NCBI GenBank assembly: GCA_014529385.2
Contig: CM043949.1
Location: 107,793,054-107,857,053, forward strand
DNA: 64,000 bases
Source of the DNA: Adiantum capillus-veneris
Lineage: Eukaryota; Streptophyta; Polypodiopsida; Polypodiales; Pteridaceae
Direction of reading: 5' to 3'
Under the pieces are notes generated by a model. That model saw only the letters and a program-made list of their open reading frames with translations, made no database searches and had not been told where the DNA came from. This document shows, one piece after another, positions 33,840 to 44,581 of this stretch. Each line of letters opens with the position of its first letter. Position 1 is the first letter of the stretch. The position numbers and the translations under genes are program-made.

Positions 33840-34015
33840 AACCAGTACCAAATTGGTACCGACCAATACCAAAATGGTACTAACCCACTACCAAATTGGT
33901 TCTAACCAGGACAAAACTTGAGACTATAGCAAAGCCAAATTGGTGCTATATAGTACCAAAATTGGCATCAAATAGTATCAAACTATCAATAGTACCAAAA
34001 CAATACCAGATCTTA
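33840..34015 (-). repeat. Cluster of AGTACCAAA motifs, opposite orientation to the 30-31 kb array
   Basis: At least eight copies of (A)GTACCAAA(A/T) or close variants, including the self-complementary ACCAAATTGGT. It lies just beyond the transposase-like gene, so together with the 29.9-31.65 kb array it could delimit a roughly 4-kb element. Confidence 0.75.
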
Positions 34016-34429
34016 CTACTACTTATATACATGTAAGCTAGATTTGCCAAAGTAGGCTAGTGTACTGAAAACAATTCATGAGTAAAGACTACACTGGTTT
34101 CGATGGACACCAAGGTGAACTTTCATTGATGAATAATATGCAAAGAAGAAATTGTACAAAATGTGTATTTTTATCAAGTTGTATATCACAAAAAGGGGCA
34201 CTAAACTCAGGCTACAATAAGCAAGGGTGTCAGTATGTATATAGCTCACTAGAAGGTGGGGGCTAAAAGTGGTAGGAGTACCCCTCCTTTGTTATGAAAT
34301 CATTATCTACAATGGTTGAAAGGTCATTCCCCATAACTCCTACGAGCATACACAGTTGGGAACATGTCATCTATCCATCCGGTTAGCCATAGATAAATGA
34401 CATCCATTAGCTAGAGCACACGACCCTGG

Positions 34430-35020
34430 TCATAATAGGTCAGCTCATAGGAGAGAATGCAAAGGCATGACTCATATTAATTCTTCAGAGACTTTTGTTT
34501 GGAATCATCCACTAGAATTGTAGTGGTAGCATCAAACTATAGGTGCCTCTCCCACATCTTCTTCAGAAGTTTCAGGAACACGAGCTTGTCACCAAAATCA
34601 TGCGCAACATACGGAGCCTACTGAAGGCTTTCGACCCATATCTTGCACTCATCTTGGCTATAGATGTCTATAAATGAAACTTTAGAGGTTAGCTAACAAT
34701 ACAGACATAGATATGAGGACTTATTATTAATAGGTAACAATACCTAACAAAGTCCCCTCATATTCATTAGTTTAGGAAAGCATACATGCATAATCTTCAT
34801 GAGATTTTCCCTTTTGCAACATGACCAGAGCATGACATAAGCCTTCTCCTTGAGCTTTAAGATGAATCTCTGCATCGGGCCTCACAACATAGTACACACA
34901 AATTCATCACTTGCACACCTTGAGGTTTGACCCCATCAAGGAATGATAGTTTATGAAGTTCTTTTGATCATATTATGTCAAAATTATTTAGTAGAACACC
35001 ATTGATGTCAAGTATCATGA
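34430..35020 (-). pseudogene. FCP1/HAD-phosphatase-like domain, frameshifted
   Basis: On the minus strand, three HAD-type landmarks appear in order with usual spacing: LDINGVLL at about 35013-34990 (motif I, D-x-[DN]-G-x-L), VVRPDAEIH then VMLWSCCKREN at about 34880-34805 (the RP...WS region of FCP1/NIF domains), and VFLKLLKKMWE followed by ILVDDSKQKS at about 34590-34490 (the acidic DD motif). Stops and at least two frame changes interrupt it. It lies downstream of the Lys-rich ORF at 35279-35899 on the same strand and may be its C-terminal exon. HAD phosphatases use the first Asp as nucleophile. Function here is not claimed. Confidence 0.55.
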
Positions 35021-35278
35021 GCCGGCTACAGGAAGCTTATTTATATATGGGTAGCACCACGTAAGGAGCTTTCTTGTTAAGGCACCATGCCTCCCTTGCT
35101 ATAGCACCCAATGGCCAAATGAGACAAAAGAGAGACTTAGAATACAAGCAATATATTGAGATTCATGTCAACTTTCCATTTGCTACTTAATAGCTATGTG
35201 AGTAAGAGATGCTTATCATAATAGGTGTATAGTACCAATTTGGTAGATTATGTACAACACATATTGTCAACTAGACCA

Positions 35279-35899
35279 TCACATATAACGAAACAAAATT
35301 GGTTCTAATTCATAAAAAAGTAGACTGCAAAATACAAAATTTTGCATAGCAGATAAGTCTTGCAGGCAGTGGACACGTGGCTTTTGATCACAACAAATGA
35401 GGCTCTTCTTTTCTTTAACACAAAAGAGTTTTGACAAAGTGTCCGACTCAGTGCAATCACTTGCGTGTTTCTCTACCCCATTCGATGCATCACCCACAAC
35501 TCTACCCACCTCTGCACTTCCATTCTCAACTACACCTTCCACATCAGCACCCTCATCACTGACATCTTCCATAAGAGCACCCTCAGAGCACCCCCCGTTT
35601 GTGACTTTAACACCCCCCTTCCTGTGAGAATTTGCCTTACATGCATCACCAACCTTCTCTTGAGAAACCTTCTCCTGATCATCATCTAACTTGTCACCAA
35701 CACTTCCACTCTCAATTGTACCTTCCACATCAATACCCTCATCATTGGCCTCTTCCACAAGAGCACCCCCCTTCTTGACTTTAACACCCCCCTTTCTGCT
35801 AGCCTTTGCCAAACGTGCACCATCGGCCTTCTCTTCAGCAACCTTGTCTTCAACACATGCTAGCTTGTCACCAGTAGCCTTCTCAATAAAACTAACAAA
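35279..35899 (-). pseudogene. Downstream part of Lys/Gly-rich ORF interrupted by a gypsy insertion
   Basis: Open on the minus strand, with internal repetition of a block containing SxRKGGVKV and GALxE(D/E)xxDEGxDVEG (two copies). The product is acidic, Lys-rich and low in complexity. The frame is the same as that of 49090-49419 once the 13,185-bp gypsy element and one copy of its 5-bp duplication are removed: removing 13,190 bp brings both into one phase. No known domain is seen in this part. An FCP1/HAD-like domain follows on the same strand. It may be part of a transposon or a host-like gene remnant. Confidence 0.6.
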
Positions 35900-35904
35900 G
35901 TTGT

Positions 35905-36942
35905 TGTCATAAAATCTAATATCTAATATCTAACCAACCCAATTGATTTTCTGATATTAAATTGATCACTTAATGTGGGAGAATAAACGGGAACAAGTGT
36001 TAAGATATAGACATGTGCTTATAGATCTATCTCAACACGGGGCCAATGGTAAAGGGGCCCAAATGAGAGATGGTCTATCAAAGAGCAAGGCTAACAAATG
36101 GAGCATAAGACCTTAGGGTTAGCTTCATTGAAGACCTCCAATAATGTGTGTAAAAGGCCTTTGACCTTAGGTAAGCTAGGGCTGAGCTTGAGGCGCGGGA
36201 ACCCGACCCAGCTCGAGGTGCTTGTCCTGCTTGTCATGCTTGATGACTAAGGTGCTTGAGGTGCTTGATGATTGTGTGCTATGCAAAGTGCAAGAGCTCC
36301 CTCTCCTTCTCCAAGCAAGTAGAGGTTGAGAGCCTACACCAACACTCTTGGATATGGAGTGCAAATCCAACCAAGAGCCATGCTTCAATGCTTAAGCTTG
36401 CCATCTCCTGCTTCTTCATTACTATGCTATTATGTATGCTAGCAACAAGAGTTATGATAAGTGAGGAACTAATTCTTTCTCCTACGAAATGTTTCTTCTT
36501 CCTCTTCCCTACCCTCATTCCCTGCTAGCTCTCTCCACCTTCGAAGGTGTTTGAGGTCTTGGGACTGAGGCTTGGGATAGTTAAAGCTTTCTTCAAGTTT
36601 ATGTTATGTTTGTGATGCATGAAGCTTTCCATCTTCATTGCATCACCTAGGTCACAAGGAACACAAAGATTGTATTGTAACAAGTCTCTCTTAATGGGAG
36701 AAATCATAATACAAATGACTATTGGAGGGGGGACTGGCTCCACATAAATCCGGTCCTCAACTGTTGTCATGTTCTCTAAATTCTCTCTCTTGCAAAAGTA
36801 TTGTTCATGCCAAGTTAACTAATTGCTATGATTATGTTGCTATCTTCAACTATGTTCACCCGCTATGCTCACAAAGTCATTTCTCAAAAGTACTTTCATT
36901 AATTTCCGCTACTCTCAAGTTAAATAGGCCAATTCCATTACA
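35905..36942 (+). repeat. 5' LTR of the nested gypsy
   Basis: Starts TGTCATAAAATC and ends AATTCCATTACA. It matches 48052-49089 over its full length with about a dozen substitutions and no length difference. Confidence 0.97.
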
Positions 36943-36943
36943 T

Positions 36944-36955
36944 TGGTATCAGAGC
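36944..36955 (+). other. Primer binding site, initiator tRNA-Met type
   Basis: TGGTATCAGAGC, one base after the 5' LTR end. Confidence 0.9.
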
Positions 36956-37356
36956 ATTTGGTTTCTCTTTTCTTGCTTAAGAAGAGAGGTCCTTAAGTAG
37001 CCTATAAATGGTTGATGTTGTTAATTATATTAGGGTAAGTGGAACTGGGATCTATTATCGATTTTGTTGAGCCCACTATGTGGGGGATGGTGCACACCTC
37101 AGGAGCTTTGGACTTAATAATGGAGTCTTTTTAGACTTGCCTACGACTTTACTATTATTGAGCCATAAGAAGTCCGAAAGGAGCTAGCCCTTGGCAACTC
37201 TGCTATGTTAGACCTACTCCTCTACTCTCTAAAATTAACCACTTCGAGCCGTGGGTGTAGGTACTTAAGAGCCGATTTTGAAAGGCTAAGAGGAGTGGCA
37301 ACTAAGGTTTTGAATTGCCAAAGCATACACTAAGTACATACATAAATTTTGTTAAC

Positions 37357-39012
37357 ATGGCTGACATTAATCAAGAGAGTAGAATGAACATTGATAGCTT
37401 TGATTTTGCACATGAAGGTGCTAATGATGATGCTCCCATGTTTGTGAATTATCTCGTCACTAGGTTGCAGCAAGCTATGGGCAACCCTGCTTTGCAAGCC
37501 GAAGTTACTCAACAACTTCGTGCTTATGGAATTTCCCTTCCTCTCCAAGAGGAGAGAGAGCTTAGGACGCCTCTTGAAGAGACCCCCAAAAGAAGACTCT
37601 CTCCCATTCGAGAGGAGGAATCCAAAGAGCAAGAAAGCAATGAAAGTTTAAGTTCCTCTGAAGATGTGGCTCCACGAAGACAGCGGTCTAGACGATCGCC
37701 CACTCCTCCCAAGAGGAAAAGATCAACACATAGTCCTTCTCCTCATCACTCAGAAAGGCAAGAGAGGAAACAAAGGAAGAAAAGGGCTAGGAAGAGGTCA
37801 CCCTCTTCTCCTTCTTCTTCACCTTCCTCCTCTTCCGATGAAAGTTATGGCTATTCTCCTAGAGAATACAAGAGGGGAGGACATCGCAAATCATTTCCTG
37901 CATGGCGAAGGTCACAAAAGCTAAAGAAGTTCAAGGAGGGAGGAAAGAGTATCTCTTTTCTCACCTATGATGGCACCTTCGTTGGCCTTCATCCAGCAAT
38001 TTGATGCGGCCTTTGGAGATGAGGGCTTCACAGAGTCCTCCAAGCTACGCCATGTAGCTATGCACTTCCAAAAATCAGCTCGTAAGTGGTGGGCTAGCCT
38101 TTGTGGCAATGGTGAAGCCCCAAAGACATGGAAAACTCTACGAGTTTCCATCATGAAGCAATTCCTTGCAAGCGATGCAAAGGACAAAGTGCTTACCGAA
38201 TGGCGCAACTTGAAGCTCCTCTCCCATGAGTCTATCCACAAATATGTAGACAAGTTTTGGGATTTACATCTCAAGGCTACTGTCTTTCAAAAGATAGACT
38301 TTGCTGAGCAAAGGCAGCAATTCTGTGCGGGATTACCTGAAGAGATGGCCGAATACATCAACTCTCAACGGCCTGGTACTATTAGCGAAGTAATCCATCA
38401 CACCATGGTTGCTTCACGCATCAATTTCCATCAAGGGGCTAGACGTAATGTCAAGCCCATGGAAAACAAAGACAAAAATGATGCAAAGGGGAAAACCAAT
38501 GTTCAAAATACTTCCCAAGTCAATTCCAACAACAACAACAATCGGTCCAAGGAGAAGGGAGTTTACAAAGGTAAAAACAAACTCTCTCCTGAAGAGCTTG
38601 AAGCTTTTTGCAAGGACCATAAGTGTTTCAAGTGTGGGGAGCAAGGACATGGCTATCGTTCTTGCCCCAAGAAGAATACTTGCAATGAGACTCCTAGGGC
38701 TTCCACCATCGAAGCTCCAAAAGAGGATGCTCATTGCAAAGGATCATCACTTTCCTATGCTTGGGGAAAGGTAAGAGAGCATGATGCCTTCATCTTGTTT
38801 GACCCTGGCTCTACTCTTAACTTCATATCAATGGAGTTGGCCACCAAGTTGGGCATTCAAGCTTTTGAGATGGGAGATATAGTAGTGGATGATGCAGCTT
38901 TCAAGGGACATCAAGCCTCCGTTACTCCCTTGATTGGGAAGTTGAGGCTTCATGTCCAAAGCTATGTCGACAAGGAAGACTTCTTCATCTCTCCTCTCCC
39001 ACAAGAGGATGT
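37357..39012 (+). pseudogene. Gypsy gag and N-terminal protease, frameshifted and cut by copia
   Basis: Starts at the ATG of MADINQESRMN. An Arg/Ser/Pro-rich stretch (RSRRSPTPPKRKR, then SPSSSPSSSSDESYG) precedes the conserved gag core (FIQQFDAAFGDEGF, RKWWASL, QFCAGLPEEMAEYIN). A CCHC knuckle CFKCGEQGHGYRSC lies at about 38628-38670, and the protease opens with LFDPGSTLNF at about 38797. A one-base frame change between about 37965 and 37990 separates the first 200 residues from the gag core. The reading is lost at 39013, where the copia LTR begins inside the protease, and resumes at 44582. The SR-like region resembles nuclear or splicing proteins in composition only. Confidence 0.92.
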
Positions 39013-39206
39013 TGAAGGAGTACGAGCGGAAGTGTGACGCGAGAGAGAGAGTGCGAGAAGAAGAGCACGACGATATGGTGAACTCGCTCTACTGTAATGT
39101 GTAGAGCATAGTGAGTTCTTATTAGGTTTTTACAAAAGAATATGTGTACATACCTGGCGGCCCGCCCACTTACCTGGGCGACCACATTGGGCTTTATACC
39201 CCAACA
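39013..39206 (-). repeat. 3' LTR of the copia
   Basis: 194 bp, identical to 44388-44581 except for one base in the GACGCGAGAG/GACGAGAGAG stretch. Next to it on the inner side is ACCTCCCACTT, the polypurine tract when read on the minus strand (39207-39217). Confidence 0.95.
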
Positions 39207-39295
39207 ACCTCCCACTTAAAGTCCAATGTGGTACTTTAAGTGTGAGAGAAGCTACAATACAAGGTAATATACAAGAGATGTAGAGAAGTGATGTA

Positions 39296-42200
39296 CTACC
39301 CTACACCTAACTGCTTACAAAAATGCGCAAAGCTCTCTGAGGGAAGTCCTTTTGTAAGTAGATCAGCAGGATTTTCTGTGGTGTGAACTTTGACAAGCTG
39401 AATTTGCTTATCCTCGATCATTTCCCTGATGAAATGATACTTCACATCCACATGCTTTGTCTTTGAGTGATAAACTGGATTGCGAGCCAATTGTATAGCA
39501 CTTTGACTATCACAATATAGCACATGCATCTCTTCTTTGATTCCCAAATCTGTTACTGGTTGATTAAGGCAAATTGATTCTTTGCATGCCTCTAATGCTG
39601 CAACATATTCAGCCTCTGTAGTAGACTGAGTAACACAATCTTGTAATCTAGAACGCCATGATACTGCTCCACCAGCCAATGTAAAGACATACCCTGACGT
39701 AGACCTTCGGTTGTCTAAGTCACTTGCATAATCTGAGTCTGTAAAACCCTTTACACTTAGCTCCTGACTCCCATAGCATATACGCATACTCTTTGTAGCT
39801 TTCAGGTATCTCAATATTCCTTTCACTGCCTCCCAATGTTTCTTGCCTGGGTTTGACATGTATCGACTTACTACTCCCACTGCAAATGCAATGTCTGAGC
39901 GAGTAGCAATCATTGCATACATCAAACTACCCACTGCAGATGCATATGGAATCTTATCCATTTCAGCCTGTTCTTCCTCAGACACAGGACAATCTTGTTT
40001 GCTAAGTTTCACATATGGTGGCAATGGAACACTCAGTGCCTTTCCCTTCTCCATATTGAAACGTTGCAAAACCTTGTCAATATACTCTGTTTGAGATAAC
40101 CAAATCAACTTCTTTGATCTGTCTCTCTCAATGCGCATACCAAGTATATGACTTGCCTCACCCATGTCTTTCATGTCAAACGATTTTGCCATCTTTGACT
40201 TCAAAGCTGAAATTTCTTCCAATTGCTTGCCAGCAATCAACATGTCATCCACATACAAAATAAGGATCAGCCAACTACCATCCTTAGCCTTCTTTGTATA
40301 TAGACAATGATCGAACTCACTACGTTTGTAGCCTTGAGAAAGCATAAACTTGTGGAATTTATGGTACCATGCCCTCGGTGATTTTTTAAAGCCATAAAGA
40401 CTCTTTAACAACTGGCATACCCAATCTTCCTTGCCTTTCTCAACAAACCCTTCTGGCTGTTGCATGTAAATTTCCACATCTAAATCACCATGCAAGAACG
40501 CTGTCTTGACATCCATTTGGTGCAACACCAAATCTAATATGGCAACCAATGCAAGAAAGCATCTCAATGTAGTCATCTTGACCACCGGAGAGAAGACTTC
40601 ATCAAAGTCAATGCCTTGTTCTTGCTTAAAGCCCTTGGCAACAAGCCTTGCTTTCTACTTTGGCTGACTATCATGAGCGGTGATCTTATACCTGTAAACC
40701 CATTTACAAGGTAGAGCCTTTTTGCCCTGTGGTAATTTAACTAGCTTCCATGTCTTGTTTTTATGCAGAGCTGTCATCTCTGACTGCATGGCCAATTGCC
40801 AATTCCCGGAGTCCGTCATTTGCACTGCTTCCTTGTAACATGAAGGCTCATTGCAATCAGTTAACATGACATAGTTCATAGATGGAACAAACCTATCTGA
40901 AGGTCGCGTGACACATCCAGATCTACGCACAATAGGTGGCTCAGGCTCAGCCACAACCTATGGTTCCACTCTATCCTGTCCTTGCTCCTCTTGAGCCCTG
41001 ACATTTTGTCTTGCACGTGCAGGTCCATCTTCTTGGAAGACAACTCTTCTAATCTCCTCAACCCTCTCTGGTTTAGAATGATATTTGGATTCATTAAAGT
41101 GAACATCATTGCTGCGGACAACCTTTCTGGATTCGGGATCCCAAAGTCTGTACCCCATCTCACCAGAATTACCATAGCCTAGAAAGATGCACTTTCTACT
41201 CTTTGGCTCAAGTTTGTTCCTAAATTCCTTTGGAACGTGACTATATGCCTCACAGCCAAAGACTCTGATATGCTTGTATGAGGGCATTTTGCCTGACCAT
41301 ACCATCTCTGGCACTGAATCCTTCTGCAAAACCTTGCTAGGAGATCTATTTACAAGATGAACAGCTGTTGATACAGCTTCAGCCCAAAACCCATTTGGCA
41401 GCTGTGCATTAGACAACATACTTCTGACCTTCTCTTGTATGGTCCTATTCATCCTCTCAGCAACACCATTTTGAGGAGGATTGTAAGGAGCAGTAAGTTC
41501 ACGTTTTATACCTTTTGACTCACAAAAGTCCTGAAAGGCCTTTGAAACATACTCTCCACCATTGTCAGTGCGTAAGCATTTAAGCTTCTTGCCACTCTGA
41601 TTCTCTACAAGTGTCACAAACGTTTTGAAAACACTAAACGCTTCATCCTTGTTCTTGAGAAAGTAAACCATACTTTCCTCGAGTAATCATCTATAAATGT
41701 CATAAAGTAAGAAGCTCCCCCTAGAGATAGGTTAGGCATAGGTCCACACAAATCACTATGAACAAGTGCCAACTATGTATCTCTTCTACTGCTTCTATGC
41801 TTATGTGGCTGCTGTGTTTGCTTACCATACAGACAATGTTCACAGAATTCAAAATCATTAAATGAAAATCCAGGCAAATAACCAGAACGAGACAAGATTT
41901 CCATTCTCTTCTTGGACATATGTCCTAACCGCCTATGCCACAAAGAAACGTTCGGCTGCTCGGTTACATTGATTACATTTTTAGAGACATTTGATACATA
42001 AATCATGTAAAGTCCTCCAGACTTTACTCCATGTGCTACTGTCATAGAACCCTTGGATATCTTCCACATGTTCTGTCCAAAAATGGTGACGTAGCCAACA
42101 TCATCAAGTAAACCTGTGCTGATCAAGCTCTTTGTAATTGCGGGAACATGTCTCACATTCTTCAGCGTGAAAGAAGAGCCATTCTGAAACTTCAATTGAA

Positions 42201-43292
42201 CATCTCCAACACCTAAGATCTCACATGTCTGCCCATTGCTAAGATCTCACATGTCTTCCCATTGCCTAGCCGAACATGATCTTTAGTGGTCACATAAGAG
42301 GTAAACCACTCCTTGTTTGGAGACACATGAAATGATGCCCTTGAGTCTATAATCCAGTCATTTCCATCAGATGCTGTAAGAAGAGTTGAGTCCATTGTAT
42401 TCTTCAAGAAGTAGATGTCTCCTGACACTCGACTGTCATCCTCTGCAACAGTGTTTGTCACATTTATTTCTTGAATCTTCACTGAGGACTTGTTCTTCTC
42501 ACCATGGTCTTCAGCTTTCTCTTTGCCTTTTTCTGCTTTCCATTCTCTGCAGTCTCTTTTCAAATGACCCTTCTTGCCACAATGGTAGCATTCTATGTCA
42601 CTCTTGCCTTTAGCACTGCGGGACTTTCTACGAGACTGATTCCTCTTTCCACCTTTGTACTTTTCTTTGGTCCTTCCCCTGACAACTAAGGCTGTTCCTT
42701 TGCCTTTGTCCATTGTCTTTCTATTGGTTTCTTCAGTAAGCAGACTTCCTTCTACACCTGCTATGTTCAAACCATCTGGAGGTGCAGAATTAATCAAAGC
42801 TGTGCAAAAAGTGTCCCAACTTTCCGGCAATGTGATCAACAGGAACATAGCTCTAACAGGTTCATCAAACTTGACACCTTGAGCTGACAACTGACTATAG
42901 ATTGTGTTGAATTCATTCAGATGATTGGACATAGGTGTCCCTTCTTTCATCTTCAAGTCAACAAGCTTCTTAAGCCAGTATACCTGTGAAGCTGCACTCT
43001 GCTTCTCATAAAGATCACTCAGCTTTAACCATGCTTGATACGCCGACATCTCGTCTGCTACATTGAAGTAAACGCTTTCTGCCAAAGTCAACATAATGGT
43101 AGAAAGTGCCAATTCATCCATTTCGCTCCATTCATCTTCGTCCATATCTTCTGGTTTTATCCCCTTGAGCTTTATAGGTTTTATCTGCTTCTTTTGTACC
43201 AGCATGTGCCAAATCTGCTTCTTCCACAATGGGAAATTGGTTCAATCCAGCTTCTTGATATTGTAAAGAGCAGTGTCCTGTGATCCAGCCAT
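39296..43292 (-). pseudogene. Copia gag-pol with about six lesions
   Basis: ATG at 43292. Gag (to about 42500) ends in the knuckle CYHCGKKGHLKRDC. The protease site reads WIIDSRASFH where D-S-G is expected. A GAG-pre-integrase finger (LWHRRLGHMSKKRM...CEHC) is followed by integrase (VHSDLCGP, RTDNGGEY, NGVAERMNRT), then RT with QMDVKTAFLHGDL and intact YVDD (about 40245), RNase H (STTEAEYVAA, YCDSQSAIQL) and the C-terminal NPADLLTKGL, with the stop at 39296. Lesions: TGA at codon 17 (43242-43244), a 26-bp tandem duplication at 42215-42266 shifting frame, TAG at 41773-41775, a one-base loss near 41671, TAG at 40958-40960 and TAG at 40655-40657. From 41671 to 39296 a single frame is kept. Confidence 0.93.
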
Positions 43293-44373
43293 AGCTACGC
43301 TTCATAGTAGTTTACTTTCCTGGGAAAAATTCGCCAGAGTTTCCCCTATAAACTGACCTCTGAACCAATATCAACCTGTCAAATGAACCAAGAAAGCTTC
43401 AGATTCTGCAGAAATTTTGATAGAGTCTCCTTTGTAAAATGGCTCTGGTGTACTCAAAAAACAGACCAAAAACAGCTCAAAAAACCACTCCTCTCTGACA
43501 CTGTAAGCTGCGGGTAAATCTGTCCTGCACCTGTACTGTCTCTCCTTGTCCTATCACTGTCCTGTAAGCATAGACTGCGACAATGCCTCAACGGCAGTAA
43601 AGCAAAGATGCAATCCCAACTGTCTAACTCACAGTCAATACATCCTAGCTGCCTATCTAAGGGTGCTCGAGGGATCTCTCCAAGACCTGTATCACCGAAA
43701 GGATCTCAACATTCGAGAATCCCCCAGCTCAATAAAACCTCACCGACCCTCAACAAAGGCTGCAGTAAATCTGACAGTACATAGACTTCCCACAAAGTCA
43801 TACATCCACAAATTTCCCACTATATGTTGTAACCGCTGCGACGGTTGTTTGCTGCGTGACTCACAGCCAGCAAACCCTCAACAAACATACATCATCTCTG
43901 ACAATACATCCCATGTGGAAGTACCTACAATGTCAGGATGAAATCTGGAATATCAAGCAGCAAATACAAGCTACCTGATGAACTAGTAGATGTCGCCTAC
44001 AGTCTGTGTGTAGATGCGCCCGTGTCGTATGTGACACGCCTCCAAGAACTGTGAGCCGTCCTTCGATGTGTAGACAGCCACAAATCAGCACTCTGGGAGT
44101 GCCGATATCCTTAGCACCTGCAGTCGTAAGCCGAAACCCCAAATTTGCAGAGTCGGATCTGCACCCGCCGAGACCACGTAGTCGAAAATGGCCTGCGCAG
44201 AACTTTGTCAAAGCCGAACGGTGGCGGAGATGACCTCAGAATGAAATTCTGAGAACACCAGGTCCTACGGGTTCTCCCACAGGATTTGGGGCCGTGTCTT
44301 CGCCTGTCGAATTTCACTCCAATCTGAGCTGGTGACTCTACCTCCTGTAGTGCTGCCCCGAGCCTCGATCTGA
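43293..44373 (-). other. Leader (5' UTR) of the copia
   Basis: About 1.1 kb between gag and primer site, rich in CTG and CAACA-like strings, with no coding potential that I recognise. Confidence 0.6.
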
Positions 44374-44385
44374 GCTTTGATACCA
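44374..44385 (-). other. Primer binding site of the copia
   Basis: The minus strand reads TGGTATCAAAGC, two bases inside the LTR. It is a common plant copia variant of the initiator tRNA-Met site. Confidence 0.85.
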
Positions 44386-44387
44386 GT

Positions 44388-44581
44388 TGAAGGAGTACGA
44401 GCGGAAGTGTGACGAGAGAGAGAGAGTGCGAGAAGAAGAGCACGACGATATGGTGAACTCGCTCTACTGTAATGTGTAGAGCATAGTGAGTTCTTATTAG
44501 GTTTTTACAAAAGAATATGTGTACATACCTGGCGGCCCGCCCACTTACCTGGGCGACCACATTGGGCTTTATACCCCAACA
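44388..44581 (-). repeat. 5' LTR of the copia
   Basis: 194 bp ending ..ACTCCTTCA on the minus strand, adjacent to the primer site. It pairs with 39013-39206. Confidence 0.95.

Larger units (their letters stand above)
39013..44581 (-). mobile_element. Complete Ty1/copia element inserted in the gypsy protease
   Basis: 5,569 bp with two 194-bp LTRs. On the minus strand each LTR starts TGTTGGGGTATAAAG and ends CCTTCA. Flanking 5-mers are GATGT (39008-39012) and TATGT (44582-44586), a target duplication with one mismatch; removing the element and one copy restores an open protease frame (..EDV then ILGAPWF). Primer site, polypurine tract and all protein domains are present. The LTRs differ at a single base. 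Confidence 0.95.

Noticed and set aside
36176-36770. Short open frames repeated at 48323-48917
   Set aside because: They lie in the two gypsy LTRs and recur only because the LTR is duplicated.
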